Shown here piece by piece: positions 61,453-64,000 of a stretch of 64,000 bases of DNA; position 1 is the stretch's first letter, and every line of letters starts with the position of its first letter. The position numbers and the translations under genes were made by a program. The notes under the pieces are model-generated. The model ran no database searches. It was not told where the DNA came from and saw only the letters and a list, made by a program, of their open reading frames with translations. The DNA is from Bacteroidota bacterium (GTDB lineage: Bacteria > Bacteroidota > Bacteroidia > Chitinophagales > BACL12), in the NCBI GenBank assembly GCA_016706865.1, contig JADJIS010000003.1, positions 1,302,001-1,366,000 on the forward strand, read 5' to 3'.

Positions 61453-63069
61453 ATGAAACATTTGTTTATTTTATTTATTTTCCTTGTTCAAAAAGGTGAA
61501 TCTATATATTCGCAGATTGCCGGGGAACTCGACCTAAGTTTTGGCCTTTCTGGTATAACTCTCACTGATTTTAGCCCCAATCCGGAAGATTTATATTCAA
61601 CCGATAATCCTTACGACATTGGTCTTCAGTCTGATGGAAAAATAATCGCTTCTGGAACGGCATTGACTGATTCGGGACGTGTTTTTGCAATAAGTCGGTA
61701 TTTTCCTACAGGAGAACTTGATGGTGATTTTGGTATAGAGGGGAAGATAAAATTGAAATTTGGTGCAAGTGTATCTTCATCAAATACAATGTTTATTCAA
61801 TCTGATGATAAGATCATTTTAGCGGGAGGGGCAGCAGCGACTGATACATCTCTATATGATTTTGGATTAATCAGATTAAATGCAAATGGAAATATAGACA
61901 ATGCTTTTGGTTTGAATGGAATTGTATTAACAGAAATGAATGAGAAAACTGACGAAATTTGTGCATTAGATATTTTGGATGATAATAGCATCGTTGCAGT
62001 TGGTTATAAACATGAAGGAATATTTGATGATAGCGATTTTGCAATTTGCAAGTATAGTTATAATGGTTTGCTAGATACTACATTTGGAAATGGTGGAAAA
62101 TTGATTATCGATTTGGGGAATAGCGAGAAAGCAAGTTCAATAATAGCTAATAGCGATGGGAGTCTATTAATTGGTGGATATAGTTACTATGATTATTATG
62201 AAGATGGTGAATATTATCATATCAGTGAATTGGTCCTTTTGAGGCTTTTAAGTAGTGGTAAAATTGATAGCACCTTCGGTATAAACGGGTTTACAATAAC
62301 TCCTGTTTTCGATTACCGTGCATATCTCCAAAAAATGTATGAAGTAGAAGATGGCAAATATATTTGTGCAGTAAAGCTTGTCAAAGATTTCTCAGCAGAT
62401 TTCGGAATAGTAAAATTTGATTCATTAGGTTTTTTAGATTCAACTTTTTCAGAAGATGGTATAGTAAATACTGATATACCTTATGATGAATTTGAAATAG
62501 TAAATGATATTGTTATTCAAGCTGATAATAAGATTCTTATGGTCGGTTATACTGATGCCTCTGCTGATAATGCTGCTGATGTTGTGGTCGTAAGATATTT
62601 ACAGGAGGGAGTGCTGGATTCCACCTTCCAATATGATGGCATTTCAATTATAGATATTAATGAATTGTATAACCAAGGCAATGCAATGTGTTTACAGCCA
62701 GACGGGAAAATTATAGTTGCTGCTGATGCATCTGATGGTGAAGGTGGAAGCGATTTCGCAATAATCAGACTATGGGGTGATAGTGGTATATCGGCATCTT
62801 CTGAAAATTATTTTGATAATAATCTCACAATATATCCAAATCCTACAGCAAACACATTCCATCTTGTTAATAAATTGCAACAGTTGCAAAGCAATACCTA
62901 CGCCATTAACATTTATTCGACAACGGGATTTCTATGTTTACAGAGAGAAATAATGGACAATCAGCCTGTAGATATTACTCAGTTACCATCGGGAATTTAC
63001 ACTTTAAAAATTACTGATGAATTTAATAATATAACAAATAAGAAGTTGATTAAAATTGCTGAGAAATAA
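61453..63069 (+). CDS. T9SS-sorted delta-60 repeat beta-propeller protein
   Basis: 538 aa. Signal peptide about 1-21 (ending SIYSQ). Repeats of about 60 residues follow the delta-60 pattern: G-x-L-D-x-x-F-G-x-x-G-I/K, I-x-x-Q-x-D-G-K-I-I-x-x-G and F-x-I-x-R (GELDLSFGLSGIT, LQSDGKIIASG, GNIDNAFGLNGIV, LLDTTFGNGGKL, KIDSTFGINGFT, FLDSTFSEDGIV, VLDSTFQYDGIS, LQPDGKIIVAAD). About six or seven blades can be counted. The T9SS domain (about 455-538) has LTIYPNPTANTFHL, INIYSTTGFLCLQ and SGIYTLKI, with no palindromic insert. It is a distant functional analogue of the IGG propellers at the other end of the window. Confidence 0.88.
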   Translation: MKHLFILFIFLVQKGESIYSQIAGELDLSFGLSGITLTDFSPNPEDLYSTDNPYDIGLQSDGKIIASGTALTDSGRVFAISRYFPTGELDGDFGIEGKIKLKFGASVSSSNTMFIQSDDKIILAGGAAATDTSLYDFGLIRLNANGNIDNAFGLNGIVLTEMNEKTDEICALDILDDNSIVAVGYKHEGIFDDSDFAICKYSYNGLLDTTFGNGGKLIIDLGNSEKASSIIANSDGSLLIGGYSYYDYYEDGEYYHISELVLLRLLSSGKIDSTFGINGFTITPVFDYRAYLQKMYEVEDGKYICAVKLVKDFSADFGIVKFDSLGFLDSTFSEDGIVNTDIPYDEFEIVNDIVIQADNKILMVGYTDASADNAADVVVVRYLQEGVLDSTFQYDGISIIDINELYNQGNAMCLQPDGKIIVAADASDGEGGSDFAIIRLWGDSGISASSENYFDNNLTIYPNPTANTFHLVNKLQQLQSNTYAINIYSTTGFLCLQREIMDNQPVDITQLPSGIYTLKITDEFNNITNKKLIKIAEK

Positions 63070-63147
63070 TAGTTGAAATAATTTTTTATGTTATGCTGGC
63101 TTCGATATAATGAGTAAGGGGTTTTACAAAACAAAAGAATATTTTAG

Positions 63148-63241
63148 GCTGGAAGTTTAGTAAAAAAAACGCATAAAGTGAGGCTCTCGCTTAGCGAGGG
63201 TTTCACTACGTTATGCCCGACTTGAGGCTCTCGCTTCCAGC
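63148..63241. repeat. Compact palindromic element with nested hairpins
   Basis: Outer arms GCTGGAAG (63148-63155) and CTTCCAGC (63234-63241) enclose a long imperfect hairpin in which GCATAA...TGAGGCTCTCGC pairs with GCGAGGGTTTCA...TTATGC. The 14-base word TGAGGCTCTCGCTT occurs twice in direct orientation (63179-63192 and 63222-63235). The layout resembles a small non-autonomous repeat. It could also act as the terminator of the gene ending at 63069. Confidence 0.6.
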
Positions 63242-63530
63242 TTGGGTCTCTTTAGAGCGTCATTTTTGTCAGCACTGAGTTTACTGCTGAGGGTTATTAC
63301 CACTTGTTAATGCTGCCAACTGGTTACTCCCAACCCCCATCCAACCGCAAAAATTCCTCCAAATCCACCCAAAACGACAATTTTGTGACAAATGTTAAAA
63401 ATATATATACTGCCGGGGCACCCTTTAAAACCTTTGCCAGACTAGCGTTTAAGGGTGAAAGAACCCCATTTTAGGGTGACACTTTAAAGGTTTTTATCTG
63501 TGTTATACCTAAAATATTGTAGCAATGTTG

Positions 63531-63538
63531 TAATTTTG
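63531..63538 (+). promoter_or_regulatory. -7 promoter element TAATTTTG of the cold-shock gene
   Basis: An exact TAnnTTTG match 19 bp before the ATG at 63558. A -33 TTTG is not evident at the usual distance. Confidence 0.55.
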
Positions 63539-63557
63539 CATAAATTAATTTTTTAAT

Positions 63558-63749
63558 ATGAATACAGGAATAGTAAAATTCTTTAACGATTCAAAGGGAT
63601 TTGGATTTATTAAAGACGAAGCAACCCAAAAAGAATATTTCGTACATGCATCAGGTCTTATTGACCAGATCCGTGAAAACGACAATGTGATTTTCGATCT
63701 TCAAGATGGCAAAAAAGGATTAAATGCAGTAAATGTTAAACTAGCGTAA
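63558..63749 (+). CDS. Cold-shock domain protein (CspA family)
   Basis: 63 aa, the normal length for the short Bacteroidota form. RNP1 is KGFGFI (residues about 13-18) and RNP2 is YFVHAS (about 27-32), on the five-stranded OB-fold MNTGIVKFFNDSKGFGFI to GKKGLNAVNVKLA. Members bind single-stranded RNA or DNA and melt RNA structure at low temperature. It is a single-gene unit with promoter just upstream and terminator just downstream. Confidence 0.95.
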   Translation: MNTGIVKFFNDSKGFGFIKDEATQKEYFVHASGLIDQIRENDNVIFDLQDGKKGLNAVNVKLA

Positions 63750-63791
63750 GCAAAATTTAATAGTTTATATATTGTAAACTTTTTTCAACCA

Positions 63792-63819
63792 AAGCCTTGC
63801 ATTTATGCAGGGCTTTTTT
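63792..63819 (+). terminator. Intrinsic terminator of the cold-shock gene
   Basis: AAGCCTTGCA (63792-63801) pairs with TGCAGGGCTT (63806-63815) with one G-T pair and a four-base loop, followed by T residues. Confidence 0.9.
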
Positions 63820-63824
63820 GTTGC

Positions 63825-63891
63825 GCCCCGGACTGAAGTCCGGGGCCACAAGATGGTTCGTCCCTGCGGGACTGCCTCTTCGGCAACCATC
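63825..63891. repeat. Two adjacent palindromic repeats (GC-rich hairpin and three-arm structure)
   Basis: GCCCCGGACT-GA-AGTCCGGGGC (63825-63846) is a perfect hairpin with ten-base arms. Next to it GATGGTT (63852-63858) pairs with AACCATC (63885-63891) around two inner hairpins, GTCCC-TGC-GGGAC (63860-63872) and GCC-TCTTC-GGC (63874-63884). GC content is far above the surroundings. The remaining DNA to 64000 (CATTTCGTCC, GGTGTTACC words) looks like more of the same repeat class and holds no visible gene. Confidence 0.75.
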
Positions 63892-64000
63892 ACCTTAAAC
63901 TTGAAGATATTCCTTCGCTTGAAAATTTCTTACATGCCGACCCGATGGGACTCGCGTCGTTTGGGTTTGATTGGTGTTACCGACATTTCGTCCGCCGCGG

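Larger units (their letters stand above)
63070..63557. other. Intergenic region with a palindromic element and cold-shock gene promoter region
   Basis: It holds a compact inverted-repeat element (63148-63241, listed separately), then about 150 bp without recognised features, then GGGTG-rich inverted and direct repeats at about 63418-63495 (CCCTTTAAAACC and CACTTTAAAGGTTTT can partly pair, AGGGTG occurs twice) and the promoter at 63531. No gene was seen. Confidence 0.6.

Noticed and set aside
1..64000. T9SS machinery, rRNA, tRNA or transposase genes
   Set aside because: None could be recognised on either strand; only T9SS cargo proteins are present.

Overview
The window looks like a chromosome segment of an AT-rich Bacteroidota. 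The evidence is many type IX secretion system (T9SS) type A C-terminal sorting domains, a SusC-like TonB-dependent receptor, near-absence of Shine-Dalgarno sequences, TAnnTTTG promoter elements before several genes, and abundant small palindromic and low-complexity repeats. No rRNA, tRNA, CRISPR array, T9SS machinery gene or intact transposase was seen.

Positions 1-47060 are dominated by one family of very large secreted proteins on the minus strand, 17 members, the leftmost running off the window. The core plan is: signal peptide; seven repeats of about 60 residues (W-Q-x-T-I-G-G, then T-x-D-G-G-Y-I-x-G, then S-G-I-S-G-D-K-T-E or N-G-D-V-S-G-H-H-G, then D-Y-W-x-x-K-L) that read as a seven-bladed beta-propeller; an acidic Cys motif of the MopE type (C-N-x-x-D-D-N-C-N-G-x-x-D-x-G); usually two Ig-like domains; and a T9SS sorting domain. 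Three members carry two such propellers and one carries an extra FG-GAP propeller. By hand count all 19 complete IGG propellers have exactly seven blades. Genes are 10-30 bp apart in two probable operons (47060 to 32143, six genes; 19352 to 1, seven genes), with looser members between them. The array is interrupted by a plus-strand membrane-anchored unknown (19754-20857), an unrelated T9SS cargo protein (30309-31274) and a small secreted protein (31632-31985). The likely joint role is a variable set of cell-surface or secreted propeller proteins; substrate and partner cannot be read from the sequence.

The most unusual signal is that a single loop of the sorting domain, between its second and third predicted strands, holds in-frame insertions of short palindromes. 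A C5-6/G5-6 hairpin family is found in six genes and an AGACGCAA/TTGCGTCT family in four others; a relative of the second family lies in an intergenic region. Another palindrome sits at a neighbouring junction in one gene. These behave like the protein-coding palindromic elements known from Rickettsia.

Positions 47236-64000 are ordinary accessory chromosome: a TonB-dependent receptor, a five-copy hairpin repeat array, an orphan antitoxin-like gene, a frameshifted T9SS propeller gene, a cytochrome-like lipoprotein, a LolA-like protein, a large VPS10/BNR propeller protein, a conserved unknown, an amidohydrolase remnant, an outer-membrane barrel protein, a four-helix-bundle (IVP/S23-like) gene enclosed by word-like repeats, two small unknowns, a delta-60 repeat T9SS protein and a cold-shock protein. 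The last 150 bp are palindromic repeats.
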